Source: Sphingobacteriales bacterium 44-61
GTDB taxonomy: Bacteria; Bacteroidota; Bacteroidia; Chitinophagales; Chitinophagaceae
DNA: 64,000 nt
Assembly (NCBI GenBank): GCA_001898405.1
Contig: MKTW01000010.1
Span: 418,405 to 482,404, forward strand
Reading direction: 5' to 3'
In this document: positions 26,468 to 35,443 of the stretch, piece after piece
How positions within the stretch are numbered: the stretch's first letter is position 1
How the letters are laid out: the number at the start of each line of letters is the position of its first letter
Notes under the pieces: generated by a model
What the model was told of the DNA's origin: nothing
The model's input: the letters and a program-made list of their open reading frames with translations, nothing else
The model's database searches: none
Position numbers and translations under genes: made by a program

Positions 26468-27640
26468 TTATTTACCGGAGATTTTATCTTTAAAATAGCC
26501 ACCCGATGCGTGAGCATCCGCCATGCCGCTGGTCATTGTATTATATGCACCACCCAAAGCATCTTTGGTCATTGCGACACCCCCGGCAGCCATGGATGTG
26601 GCGGCACGGGTGGACGACATAGTTGTTGTGTTCATCATATTGGTCACTTTCTGCAGCAGCGCATTACCGCCACCGGCATGAATGATATAATTCGCCACCG
26701 ATGGCACAGTGAAATAGCCAATAATACCAATGATCATAAAAATCAGATAAGCTGTATCAGTAGTAGAAAAGAAAGTATCGCCATTGGTGGCGATCTGGTG
26801 CAGATCTTCTTTGAGCATGTTCTCCTGTATCTTTCCCATGATGCCACCAAAGATGTTCGCTACCGGCAACCAGAGGAAGATATTCAGATAACGGGCAATC
26901 CAGACAGTAAGGGTATGTTGAAAGCCGTCGAATACTGCAATACCAAATACCAACGGGCCCAATATACCCAGAACGATCATGTAAAATGTCCGGATAGTAT
27001 TAATGCAAAGCGCTGCGGCCTCGAATAATACTTTCAGTACTTCCGACATCCATTGTTTAATAGAGTTACGAAAATTGTAGGAGAATTTCGCAAAAGCGAA
27101 TTTGATATCGTTACCAATACTTTTAAAAAAGCCTTCGCTCTTATCGCCATAATGATATTTATACCATTTGTCCCTATCACCACTGCCGGAGGGCCCGACA
27201 TACATCTGCCAGTAAGCCGTTGTTTTAATGGCCTCTTCTTTCATTCGGAGTAATTCCATGATAGCCTTGTCAGAATCTTCAACCATTTGCGCCGTTGCAG
27301 TAACGGTTGGTTTCATTACACCGTTTATCATGGCCAGTACCGAAGGAAAGATCAGTATGGCGAAGCCCAGGACAAAAGGGCGGAACAACGGATAGAAGTC
27401 CACTGGTTCAGCTCTTGCAATATGTCCCCATACACGGGCAGCGATATACCAGGTGGCTGCAAAACCGGCAATGCCCCGGCCAACACTAATCAGTCGGCTG
27501 CACATCGGCATCATGTCATCATATAAAACATCCAGCACCTCATTTAAGGAGCGGATGCGTTGCACCATTTGCGCTTCGGCAAAATGAGGCAGCAATAAAA
27601 CAACGAGCAACAGGCTCACAATCCTTACACACAATTTCAT
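26468..27640 (-). CDS. traJ: Conjugative transposon protein TraJ
   Basis: This 390-residue polytopic membrane protein has a signal peptide and at least five hydrophobic segments (for example AGFAATWYIAARVWG, FVLGFAILIFPSVLAMI, FMIIGIIGYFTVPSVANYII). It is a VirB6/TrbL-like channel component. The C-terminal cytoplasmic tail is Gly/Ala/Ser/Met-rich. Order and spacing (1 bp to traK, 19 bp from the upstream gene) show one operon. Confidence 0.92.
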   Translation of the reverse strand: MKLCVRIVSLLLVVLLLPHFAEAQMVQRIRSLNEVLDVLYDDMMPMCSRLISVGRGIAGFAATWYIAARVWGHIARAEPVDFYPLFRPFVLGFAILIFPSVLAMINGVMKPTVTATAQMVEDSDKAIMELLRMKEEAIKTTAYWQMYVGPSGSGDRDKWYKYHYGDKSEGFFKSIGNDIKFAFAKFSYNFRNSIKQWMSEVLKVLFEAAALCINTIRTFYMIVLGILGPLVFGIAVFDGFQHTLTVWIARYLNIFLWLPVANIFGGIMGKIQENMLKEDLHQIATNGDTFFSTTDTAYLIFMIIGIIGYFTVPSVANYIIHAGGGNALLQKVTNMMNTTTMSSTRAATSMAAGGVAMTKDALGGAYNTMTSGMADAHASGGYFKDKISGK

Positions 27641-27659
27641 TCTTCACGTTTTAAGCGGT

Positions 27660-28280
27660 TTAGTAGCCCAAAATCTTCCTTGACATATTGATCTCTGTCT
27701 GTTCACGCTGCCGTTGCAGCGACAAATAAGCCGTGCTACTGTTAAAGTCCTGGAGAAAGGAAAACTGGTCTTCAATCCTTGCATAGATACGGTCAATAGC
27801 CTGCATCCGTTCATCATCACTCATCCGTAACTGACCGGCAGTGATGACCATAAAGAGCTCATCGAGGTTCTTCAAACTTTCGTTGAACAGGTTCGTATAA
27901 ACCTTTTCCATATACAGGATTTCCTGCACCGTAAATGTGCCGTCATCCTTGAATTGCTGGAAAGCCCTTTTATATTGCTTCACGATCAGCAGTTGGTAAT
28001 TGACAATATCGGTGATGCGTTTATACTTCTTTACCACCGGGCTGACTTCCATCAGGGCATCCAGGAAACCTTTGTGCAGGGAGAAATTCCCCGAAGAAAT
28101 ATCCTTGATCGTATTGTAACCCTTGTTAATGACCTTCCAGCCATTGTACATATCCCGCAATATCTTTTTGAACTGTGTCAGTTTCTCCCAGTTCAGTAGT
28201 AATTGCTGTGCTTCCTGCGATTGTGCCTTTGTATAATGACTGCTGATAACAAGGCACAGTATTATTATAAGCTTTTTCAT
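27660..28280 (-). CDS. TraI-like helical secreted protein, third tandem copy
   Basis: This 206-residue protein has a signal peptide (MKKLIIILCLVISSHYTKAQ) and an all-helical body. It shares with its two upstream neighbours the pattern NLDELFMVITAGQLRMSDDERMQAIDRI and ends in LQRQREQTEINMSRKILGY. Such genes are often labelled TerB family tellurite resistance, but the context is clearly conjugative. It overlaps the upstream paralogue by 4 bp. Confidence 0.72.
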   Translation of the reverse strand: MKKLIIILCLVISSHYTKAQSQEAQQLLLNWEKLTQFKKILRDMYNGWKVINKGYNTIKDISSGNFSLHKGFLDALMEVSPVVKKYKRITDIVNYQLLIVKQYKRAFQQFKDDGTFTVQEILYMEKVYTNLFNESLKNLDELFMVITAGQLRMSDDERMQAIDRIYARIEDQFSFLQDFNSSTAYLSLQRQREQTEINMSRKILGY

Positions 28281-28912
28281 TGTCCGATTCTTTTAGAGTA
28301 ATCAATTTCTGTTTGTTCCGTAAGCCGTTGCATGGCCAGTACACTCATTTCATTACTGAACGAAGCGGTGAATGATGATTTCTCCTGCATGTCGAGGTAC
28401 AACTTTTCGATCCGCTTTATCCGTTCATCATCGTTCATGGACAGTTGCCCGTTGGTGATAACCAGCAATAACTCGTCAATGTTTTTTATACATTCTTCCA
28501 GCAGGTTATCAAATACTTTTTTGCAGTAGTCCAGTTCATCACTTGTAAACTGGTCGGATTCACGAATAAAATCGAGTGCCTGCTTACCGGCCTTAATAAT
28601 ACGAAGCTGCTGGGCAATGATCTCAGCCACCTTTGTCCAACTTTTTATTTTGGGATTGACAATTTTGAGAGTATCTATAAATCCGAGATGCAAACGAAAG
28701 TCGCCGTTCTTGATGTCCCGGATCGTATGCAGGCCCCCGGAAACGATCTTGTAGCCTTGCTTTGCATACTCAATATAAATTTGATTGGCGGCAATCTGTT
28801 CCATCAGCCGCTTGATCTTTGTTTTTTTCTGTTGCGTCCATTCTTCCCACGTCTGGGCATTAGCAGAAGCACCAACGAAATATAAGCTAATCAATAAAAC
28901 AATCTTCCTCAT
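28277..28912 (-). CDS. TraI-like helical secreted protein, second tandem copy
   Basis: The protein has about 211 residues. The ATG at 28912 was preferred over the upstream GTG at 28921 because it opens a clean signal peptide (MRKIVLLISLYFVGASANAQ). The helical body has GFIDTLKIVNPKIKSW and NIDELLLVITNGQLSMNDDERIKRIEKL, and ends in MQRLTEQTEIDYSKRIGQ. It is paralogous to the genes on both sides. Its stop overlaps the next start. Confidence 0.72.
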   Translation of the reverse strand: MRKIVLLISLYFVGASANAQTWEEWTQQKKTKIKRLMEQIAANQIYIEYAKQGYKIVSGGLHTIRDIKNGDFRLHLGFIDTLKIVNPKIKSWTKVAEIIAQQLRIIKAGKQALDFIRESDQFTSDELDYCKKVFDNLLEECIKNIDELLLVITNGQLSMNDDERIKRIEKLYLDMQEKSSFTASFSNEMSVLAMQRLTEQTEIDYSKRIGQ

Positions 28913-28949
28913 ATCATTCACACATTTTCAGGTTCTGCAATATCCTGCA

Positions 28950-29678
28950 TTACTGCAAGCCATATAGTCTTTTCACATACTCGATCTCGTTCTTCTCTGT
29001 AGCTCTTTGCAGCGAGATGATTTTATTTTCTTCGTTGAACCCCTTTAAATCCATCAGCGTTTGCTCGATGTTCACGGCAACGGCATTGATGACTTCCAGC
29101 CGCTTGGCATCACTCATTTGTGTGACAAAGGCATTGATGACCAGGAATAGCTGATCAATGTTTTTTACACTCTCATCCATCATGCCGGTATAGACACCGA
29201 ACATATAATCCAGTTCATCGGCTGTAAAATTTTTATCCTGTTTGAATAAGGCCCAGGTTACCTTGTACTCATTCACCATCTGTACCTGTTGCTGGATAAT
29301 ATCCCGCACCCGCTGGTAATAGGTTAGTGCGGTCTTTACTTTACGGAGTTCATCGAAATAATCTGCATAGAGCTTCCGCTGCCGTTCCACCCAACCCGAA
29401 ATATCATCCAAATGCAATTTGGACATCGTATTCTCCAGTGTCTTTTGGGCGTTTTGCAGCCAGATGGTTTTATTCTGCAGCCGCTGGATTTTCAGATCAA
29501 CGGCAACAATTACTTTTTTGATGCCCTGTTTGATGATTTCGATAATGGGGATCTGCGCTTCTGTTTTTTGTATTGGCATGAGCATACAACACAGAGAGAG
29601 TCCCACAATTGCCAATAGTCTTTTGATCCGGTTATTTTTTATTTTGTTTTTTGTCGGATCGAGTGCTTCGCATTTCAT
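28950..29678 (-). CDS. traI: Conjugative transposon protein TraI (DUF4141-like)
   Basis: This 242-residue protein has a long n-region, hydrophobic segment LLAIVGLSLCCMLMPI and signal cleavage after TEAQ. The following sequence IPIIEIIKQGIKKVIVAVDLKIQRLQNKTIWLQNAQK is the conserved TraI/DUF4141 start and is followed by long helices. The NIDQLFLVINAFVTQMSDAKRLEVINAV block matches the two downstream paralogues. TraI is a periplasmic VirB5-like component. The ATG overlaps the stop of the upstream lipoprotein gene by 4 bp. Confidence 0.88.
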   Translation of the reverse strand: MKCEALDPTKNKIKNNRIKRLLAIVGLSLCCMLMPIQKTEAQIPIIEIIKQGIKKVIVAVDLKIQRLQNKTIWLQNAQKTLENTMSKLHLDDISGWVERQRKLYADYFDELRKVKTALTYYQRVRDIIQQQVQMVNEYKVTWALFKQDKNFTADELDYMFGVYTGMMDESVKNIDQLFLVINAFVTQMSDAKRLEVINAVAVNIEQTLMDLKGFNEENKIISLQRATEKNEIEYVKRLYGLQ

Positions 29679-30055
29679 AGCTTCTTATATTTTACAGGCC
29701 CGTTAAATAAAATGTTTTCATTTACATCAAATGTGTAAACACTTCCCGTTTCATTTTCACGCAGCAGCTTGTGTTTTGACTGATAAAACCCGGTTGTAAC
29801 TGTTAGCTTGTATTCCGGCTCAGCGATTTCACCGTCAATCACCCGTTCGTATTTCCAGCGGCGTATAATTTTATATTCACCTGCATTTTTATTCTGAACG
29901 GATATGGTCAGCGTATCATGCTCCGTTCCGAACTCATGACGGGAAAAACGGATATAGGTGCCGGGAATAAATCCTCGAACCGGGTCAGGTTTCAATTCCC
30001 GGCAACCGTATAGAGCCGCAACCAATAGCAAGTGTATCAGTAAAAGGGCTTTCAT
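29675..30055 (-). CDS. Small lipoprotein encoded within the tra operon
   Basis: This 126-residue lipoprotein has lipobox LYGC (Cys18) after MKALLLIHLLLVAA. The mature part is beta-rich with alternating charged strands and no recognised family. It sits between the Cys-rich lipoprotein gene (2 bp gap) and traI (4 bp overlap). It is therefore co-translated with transfer genes and may be an entry-exclusion or channel accessory factor; this is inference from position. Confidence 0.6.
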   Translation of the reverse strand: MKALLLIHLLLVAALYGCRELKPDPVRGFIPGTYIRFSRHEFGTEHDTLTISVQNKNAGEYKIIRRWKYERVIDGEIAEPEYKLTVTTGFYQSKHKLLRENETGSVYTFDVNENILFNGPVKYKKL

Positions 30056-30057
30056 AG

Positions 30058-30861
30058 TTAATCTACTGTCAGTTCGCAGCCGTTGCAGCCGCCGTCACAG
30101 AAATAAATATCAATAACTCTTTCGTCTGCCTGGGTCGCCCGGAGCGATACGGTTCTCAGTTTGCAGACCTTGGTTCCTTCACATTCACACAAAGCCCTGG
30201 ATGAAATGAGTTCATTACTCCTCATAGAAGCAGGTATCGAAGTCTTGTCCAGCAGCAGGTAATAATTCAATCCCATCATTTCCTGTTTTACATACACCAT
30301 GTCTTCAGGATTTGCATTCCTGCGGGTAGGCGTTTCAACAATTCCGCAGGTCTTTCTGATTCTCCGCTGAACCAAAGGGTCACCAAAAAATTCAGCTTTG
30401 TCTGTTGTGGACATCAGTTTTTCGACCGTGTAGCCCATATAGGTAAACTTCCCGGTGCAGCTTCCGGAGCAACTGCTTTGCAGGCATCCGAATCCGAGTC
30501 CTTCCGCATAAAATACCTGACAGGGACTGCCTGCCTTACTGCAAATGCAGGTATAAGTGGAAAAAATCACGGGCAGCGTCTTACCGTTTTCCTGGTCTGT
30601 CAGAAAAGCATAACCCGCAGGCAATTCTACTCTCACTTCCATTTCATCCTTTGTAATACAAATTTTAGTTCCTACCGGCAGCATGATTCCCGTTTCACCG
30701 ACCTTCACAGGTGTGCTGGCAATGATTTCCTTCCCACAATCGGTTGGATTTTCAACCGGCATTCCGCCTCCTGACCCGGACAAAGGTTCCGGCTCCTTTT
30801 TGTCACAGGCCACTAATACAAATAGCATCATCAGTGCACTCACAATACTTGTCTTCATCAT
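30058..30861 (-). CDS. Cysteine-rich lipoprotein encoded within the tra operon
   Basis: This 267-residue protein has lipobox LVAC (Cys19), a Gly/Ser linker and 15 further cysteines, grouped as CIC, CLQSSCSGSC, CECEGTKVC and CDGGCNGC. The even density suggests several disulfides or a metal cluster on the cell surface. I recognise no family. It lies 35 bp downstream of traG in the transfer operon, not in a usual tra position of CTnDOT. Confidence 0.62.
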   Translation of the reverse strand: MMKTSIVSALMMLFVLVACDKKEPEPLSGSGGGMPVENPTDCGKEIIASTPVKVGETGIMLPVGTKICITKDEMEVRVELPAGYAFLTDQENGKTLPVIFSTYTCICSKAGSPCQVFYAEGLGFGCLQSSCSGSCTGKFTYMGYTVEKLMSTTDKAEFFGDPLVQRRIRKTCGIVETPTRRNANPEDMVYVKQEMMGLNYYLLLDKTSIPASMRSNELISSRALCECEGTKVCKLRTVSLRATQADERVIDIYFCDGGCNGCELTVD

Positions 30862-30896
30862 TTGTTTTTTGTTTTATGATTAAGAAATAAATGACG

Positions 30897-33359
30897 TTAC
30901 CCTCTCATTTCAGCAGCCATTGCAGCAATCGCTTTGTGCATATCGCCGTCAAAGCGGTCCGCATACTGCATGAGCTTTACCTTTTCTGTTTCCTCTGTGG
31001 TGTACGCCAGGTATTCTTCCAGTGAAACTTCGGTGCGATACACTTTTGATAATACACCACCGAGTGAAATAAAAACCTCTTTATACTTTTTGGATGGATC
31101 ATTGGCCTTATTGATCGAAAGCACCAATGCTTTTTCCTTTTCCGTTAACCCCAGCAGTTCCTGTATCTGGTCAAACTTGTTTTGATACTTGGATTGATCG
31201 AGCAGTATTTTACAATCACTGTTATTAATGATAGCCTGCTTCACAACAGGAGAAGAAATAATATCTTCCACTTCTTGCGTAACAACAATGGCTTCACCAA
31301 AAAACTTCCGCACTGTTTTAAACAGGTACTTAATGTATTCCGCCATGCCTTCCTTCGCAATCGCTTTCCAGGCTTCTTCAATCAGGATCATTTTTCGGAT
31401 ACCTTTCAGTTTCCGCATCTTTGAAATGAATACTTCCATAATTATGATGGTCACAACAGGAAAAAGGATCGGGTGGTCTTTGATATTGTCCAGTTCAAAT
31501 ACAATGAACCGCTCTTTTAGCATTTCCAGGTCTTTCGTCGCATTGAGCAGGTAATCAAATTCACCGCCTTTATAGTACGGCCGCAGCACATACACAAAAT
31601 TGGACACATCAAAATCCTTTTCTTTGACCTTATCTGTTTGAAGCACTTTTACAAAATCGTCCTGCAGAAACTCGTAGAAAGTATTGAAGCAGGGAAATAA
31701 GGAAGGGTCTTTATCCAGTTTCTCGTAATATAATTGCAACGCATTAGAAAGGGCGACATACTCGGAGCGATTGAAAGTTTCATTGTCCTTTTTCCAAAGG
31801 GCTAGCAACAGTGTTTTGATGCTTTCTTTCTTTTCGGTATCGAGTACATCGCCCTGTCCAATATAGAACGGATTAAAACGGATCGGATTCGATTCATCAT
31901 AGGTGAAATAATATCCCTTTACCATCTGGCAAAGTCCTTTATAGCTGTGCCCCACATCCACTAAAACAATATGTGTTCCCTGTTCGTAGTAAGAACGTAC
32001 CATGTGATTGGTAAAAAAGCTTTTGCCACTACCAGATGGCCCTAAGATGAATTTGTTTCTATTCGTACAAATTCCTTTTTTCATCGGTTCATCCGATATG
32101 TCCGTATGCACCGGCTTGCCGGTCAAACGATCACCTAAACGTATTCCTACCGGAGAAACCGAACTTCTGTAATTCGTTTCAAGATTTAAGAAACAACAAG
32201 CCTGTTCTGCAAATGTGTCGAAACAGTCATTCATCGGGAAGTCCGCTTCGTTACCCGGTATGCCCGCCCAGAAGAGCTGGGGCGCACCATCCAGTTCCTG
32301 TTTGGGCACAGCGTCCATCTGGGCTAAGGCAGAAGATACCAGGTTGCGTACATCCTTTAATTCATCTTTGTTATCCGTCCACACCAGTACATTGAAATGA
32401 GCTTTAACAGGTAGCCGTTGCTGTGAGATCGCTTCATTCAGAAAATCATTCGTAGCATCACGGCTGATCGCATTTTCCCTGGAATAAGCGGAGAGCGATT
32501 GTAAACGCAATCTTTTGCTCTCCAGCTTTTGCAGGGTCTTTTGCTGATCTTCAATAAATATGTACTGGTTGAAAATATGATTACAGGGAAGTAGTTGTCC
32601 GAGCGGTGAAGCGAATCCTACAGAAAATTTTGTCTTATCAGTGGAATATTTATCATAGTTGATCCGTGAACCGCAATAGGCTGGCAGGTCAGCAGCATCG
32701 GCCAGCGTAAATAACTGGCAATGGTTATTACCCACTCGTATGCCTTCCTTGAATGTAATATCATGCAGTAAAAAAGAACTTTCATTGGGCTGCAGGTTCA
32801 TATACCTTTCCACCAGGCCGCAATACGACCCGTTACCGGATAATTCATCATCTGTTAATCGCCTGAGTTGTATAAATCCGCTGTCTTTTAATATCCGTTC
32901 AAACTGTCCGGCGCTGTCTAAAAAATCCTGTAACAGTTGTGGCTTCAATGTTTCTTCAGGGACGATGGATCTTCGCAGCAGATTAGAGAAAAGTGAACTA
33001 CCTAATTTCCGGTTTGCAGGTTTTTTCGTCAGCAGGATATAGCACTGGTGATCTAAGTAGGGCCGCTCATTAAAAAATCGTTCGCTGCTTCTTGTCAGAA
33101 AGCTTTTATCATCCTTTGAAAAGTCAGCTGCATATTTTGTTTCAGTAAACCAATCCTGCTTATGAAAAACAGTATGCCGGGGCAGTATCTTGATCGCCTT
33201 TATTAGTGCTTGGTGCAATGCCTCATATTCCTGGTCGCTCATCGTGAACAGTTCCGGCAAGGTCACTTCATAGGCAATCGTTACATCACCCAGTTTGGAC
33301 AGAATACTGTTGTGCTCAACACCCATGATTGGTAATATTTCCGCAATTCGTTTCTCCAT
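30897..33359 (-). CDS. traG: TraG, VirB4-like conjugation ATPase
   Basis: This 820-residue AAA+ ATPase powers T4SS assembly and transfer. Walker A is GPSGSGKSFF at about 437-446. The Walker B region MILIEEAWKAIA and the VVTQEVEDI motif follow near 660-690. The N-terminal half is the TraG/VirB4 membrane-contact domain. Length and position (traF, small gene, traG) fit the CTnDOT family. It is the strongest marker of the transfer module. Confidence 0.96.
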   Translation of the reverse strand: MEKRIAEILPIMGVEHNSILSKLGDVTIAYEVTLPELFTMSDQEYEALHQALIKAIKILPRHTVFHKQDWFTETKYAADFSKDDKSFLTRSSERFFNERPYLDHQCYILLTKKPANRKLGSSLFSNLLRRSIVPEETLKPQLLQDFLDSAGQFERILKDSGFIQLRRLTDDELSGNGSYCGLVERYMNLQPNESSFLLHDITFKEGIRVGNNHCQLFTLADAADLPAYCGSRINYDKYSTDKTKFSVGFASPLGQLLPCNHIFNQYIFIEDQQKTLQKLESKRLRLQSLSAYSRENAISRDATNDFLNEAISQQRLPVKAHFNVLVWTDNKDELKDVRNLVSSALAQMDAVPKQELDGAPQLFWAGIPGNEADFPMNDCFDTFAEQACCFLNLETNYRSSVSPVGIRLGDRLTGKPVHTDISDEPMKKGICTNRNKFILGPSGSGKSFFTNHMVRSYYEQGTHIVLVDVGHSYKGLCQMVKGYYFTYDESNPIRFNPFYIGQGDVLDTEKKESIKTLLLALWKKDNETFNRSEYVALSNALQLYYEKLDKDPSLFPCFNTFYEFLQDDFVKVLQTDKVKEKDFDVSNFVYVLRPYYKGGEFDYLLNATKDLEMLKERFIVFELDNIKDHPILFPVVTIIIMEVFISKMRKLKGIRKMILIEEAWKAIAKEGMAEYIKYLFKTVRKFFGEAIVVTQEVEDIISSPVVKQAIINNSDCKILLDQSKYQNKFDQIQELLGLTEKEKALVLSINKANDPSKKYKEVFISLGGVLSKVYRTEVSLEEYLAYTTEETEKVKLMQYADRFDGDMHKAIAAMAAEMRG

Positions 33360-33374
33360 CTTCCATTTATAATT

Positions 33375-33845
33375 TTAAGGCCGAAGCCCTTTACGATTTT
33401 TATTTTCCTTTCGTTGGATCAGTTTGCTTTTTTCAGCTTGTTTATTCTCTCTTTTCTGAAACTCATCCAACCGCTCCACCCTGGCCGCCAGCTTCTCCTG
33501 GATGGGAAATTTTTTCAGAAGTTCCGTATCACCAAGTCCGTACTGTCTTGCCACTGCTACCGGGTCAAGTTTCAGTTCATGGGGAATCCGCAATACATGC
33601 ATCCCCTTGTTTACAGCCATTTCTTCCGTTACTTCGTAATGCACTTGTTTTTTATCCCTGTCATATAGTACCACATATTCTGTTCCTGCTCTGTTCATAT
33701 CCATCTTGGATAAATGAATGATCCGGGATAGATCATCTACTGATCTTAATTCTTTTAGCCGCCAGTCTACAATAAATGTATCCCCGTCTATACCAATACG
33801 GGGTAACTCTCCCCGGAGTCTTTTTGTTACCGCTTCATCCTGCAC
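33375..33845 (-). CDS. Hypothetical protein between traF and traG
   Basis: This 156-residue protein starts with GTG at 33845, overlapping traF by 19 bp and ending 15 bp before traG. The middle (DMNRAGTEYVVLYDRDKKQVHYEVTEEMAVNKGMHVLRIPHEL) is a regular alpha/beta segment. The C-terminus is a basic helix ending in SKLIQRKENKNRKGLRP, like the tails of three other element proteins. No known domain is seen, and no membrane segment, so it is cytoplasmic. Confidence 0.65.
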   Translation of the reverse strand: MQDEAVTKRLRGELPRIGIDGDTFIVDWRLKELRSVDDLSRIIHLSKMDMNRAGTEYVVLYDRDKKQVHYEVTEEMAVNKGMHVLRIPHELKLDPVAVARQYGLGDTELLKKFPIQEKLAARVERLDEFQKRENKQAEKSKLIQRKENKNRKGLRP

Positions 33846-34156
33846 AGCCGGGTAAATGTTTTTCGTGAATAGCTCTTTACAACAGTAGGGATACTTCTTT
33901 TTGCAAGCGCCTTCATCATTCCATGCTCACCATATTTATGGCTGAGTTTGTATATATGCAGGAACAAGCCTGTCCCTGAAATGATGATGATGCCAAGGCA
34001 AATAAATGTATTGACCCCACAGATATACAACACCGCAAACAGGATCAGCAACGCCAGTAGTCCGCCTCCGAGATACCAGATATATTGTGCCTTTAATCCA
34101 CGAAACTCAATCGGCTTATTAATTCCCTTGTTGATTTGATAGACAGATACAGCCAT
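33827..34156 (-). CDS. traF: Conjugative transposon protein TraF (DUF4133)
   Basis: This 109-residue protein begins VYQINKGINKPIEFRGLKAQYIWYLGGG, the TraF/DUF4133 signature. Two transmembrane helices lie at about 27-48 and 50-70. It is VirB3-like and works with TraG. It overlaps the T9SS cargo gene upstream by one base and the next gene downstream by 19 bp. Confidence 0.93.
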   Translation of the reverse strand: MAVSVYQINKGINKPIEFRGLKAQYIWYLGGGLLALLILFAVLYICGVNTFICLGIIIISGTGLFLHIYKLSHKYGEHGMMKALAKRSIPTVVKSYSRKTFTRLCRMKR

Positions 34157-35379
34157 TAGCGGGTAATGATTATTTTTTGAGATAAAGTAATGTCCGGTGA
34201 CCGCAGGATAAATTGATACATCCCGGCAGCAAGTGATGAAAGATGCTGTGATTGTGAAAAGGAGCCGCCGGGATGATCAATCCGGTAAATAAGTTTTTCC
34301 TGTCCGGTCATGTTAACCAGGACAGCTTTATATTTTCCCGCAGGTAAATTAGTCACCTGGAAATTCAGTTGCCCGTTAGTGATGGGATTGGGATATACAG
34401 TGAGTAGGGCTTTCGCTGCAATGCTGTTAGAAATCCGCAATACATGGCTGTACAGAATAGTTCTGCTGTTCTCCAATGCTTTAATCCGGTAATAATAATT
34501 TCCACTTCCTATAGCATTATCGACGAATGTATAATCAGCTTTGCCGCCATTGTTGTGCAACGGAAAGACCAGACCAATGGTTTGAAAATTTTGTCCATCC
34601 GTAGCTCGCTGCGCTTCATAATAATTAATATCCGATTCCGTCAGGTTCGACCATTCCAGTTTCACCCGGCTATCATTCATCAATGAAGCCCTGACATGAT
34701 CAAAACGTACCGGCAGCGTTATAAGAGAAGTATCATGTGGCAATACGCCGCGGATCACTAACTGTTGGGTGCTTTGGTAGCAGGCAAACGAATACCAGTT
34801 ATAAGGTGCAGTCGGTGGTACTGGCCAGGTGAAATTGACATTGCCGGGAGCAAGGCCGTAAGGAAATTCCCAGGGATGATAATAGCGCAAACAAACATTA
34901 GGAGCGGGAAAGCATTCAATGGCGGCACCGGTTCCGTAATCAATATCCCAATAAGAAACAGTGATAAATCCGCAGTCCAGTTCGTGACCATTCACTACAT
35001 AATGGGTAGCAGCATTTGGGTCGCAATCAATCCAGTTGTGGTAATACGAATTATAATAGGCAACTGCCTTCGGGGCAGTATAACTATAACCCGGATAATT
35101 ATTGCTGCAGGAATCCAGCACACCGCCACAATAGCTTCCATACTGTAATCCCTGCTTGTACACCCACAGGTCATAATTGGTAAGCACTGTCGGCGTATAA
35201 ATGCCGAGGTCACTGACCGTATAAAAAGAAAGTATTAACCGGTTTTCCCGCTTTGGCGGATTGGGTGCATCATCCACCAGTCTTGTTTCGGTATATCTTG
35301 CTTTCACACCGATATACTGCGAATAACCAATACTGTTATAAAACAGTAATAACACAGCGAGGATAAAATTCAATTTCAT
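34156..35379 (-). CDS. Secreted protein with T9SS type A sorting domain, inside the tra operon
   Basis: This protein has about 407 residues. The start at 35379 gives signal peptide MKLNFILAVLLLFYNSIGYSQ. The middle is rich in Tyr, Pro, Asn and Cys. A fibronectin-like repeat follows near 235-320 (VKLEWSNLTESDINYYEAQRA is typical). The last 80 residues are a T9SS C-terminal domain: LTVYPNPITNGQLNF, LPAGKYKAVLVNMTGQ and LAAGMYQFILR. The protein should therefore be exported by the host T9SS and anchored or released at the surface. It lies between traE and traF with a 1-bp overlap to traF. It could be an adhesin for mating contact; this is inference. Confidence 0.85.
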   Translation of the reverse strand: MKLNFILAVLLLFYNSIGYSQYIGVKARYTETRLVDDAPNPPKRENRLILSFYTVSDLGIYTPTVLTNYDLWVYKQGLQYGSYCGGVLDSCSNNYPGYSYTAPKAVAYYNSYYHNWIDCDPNAATHYVVNGHELDCGFITVSYWDIDYGTGAAIECFPAPNVCLRYYHPWEFPYGLAPGNVNFTWPVPPTAPYNWYSFACYQSTQQLVIRGVLPHDTSLITLPVRFDHVRASLMNDSRVKLEWSNLTESDINYYEAQRATDGQNFQTIGLVFPLHNNGGKADYTFVDNAIGSGNYYYRIKALENSRTILYSHVLRISNSIAAKALLTVYPNPITNGQLNFQVTNLPAGKYKAVLVNMTGQEKLIYRIDHPGGSFSQSQHLSSLAAGMYQFILRSPDITLSQKIIITR

Positions 35380-35404
35380 ATTGATTGATTTTAAAAGTTG
35401 AAGC

Positions 35405-35440
35405 AAGTCCCTCTCCTTCAGGAGAGGGATTTAGACTGAG
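35405..35440. repeat. REP-like palindrome between the T9SS gene and traE
   Basis: A stem with 13-nt arms (35405-35417 with 35420-35432, one G-T pair) has core CCCTCTCCT/AGGAGAGGG. It is followed by ATTTAGACTGAGG. It is of the same type as the sequences at 35801-35830 and 38721-38759. Confidence 0.7.
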
Positions 35441-35443
35441 GTC

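Noticed and set aside
26002-27028. Plus-strand frames opposite traK and traJ
   Set aside because: They are antisense of well-supported tra genes. His/Ile/Cys-rich composition indicates a shadow frame.
27660-28912. Tellurite resistance (TerB) genes
   Set aside because: The name is a common label for this family, but the TraI-like pattern, signal peptides and operon position point to conjugation.
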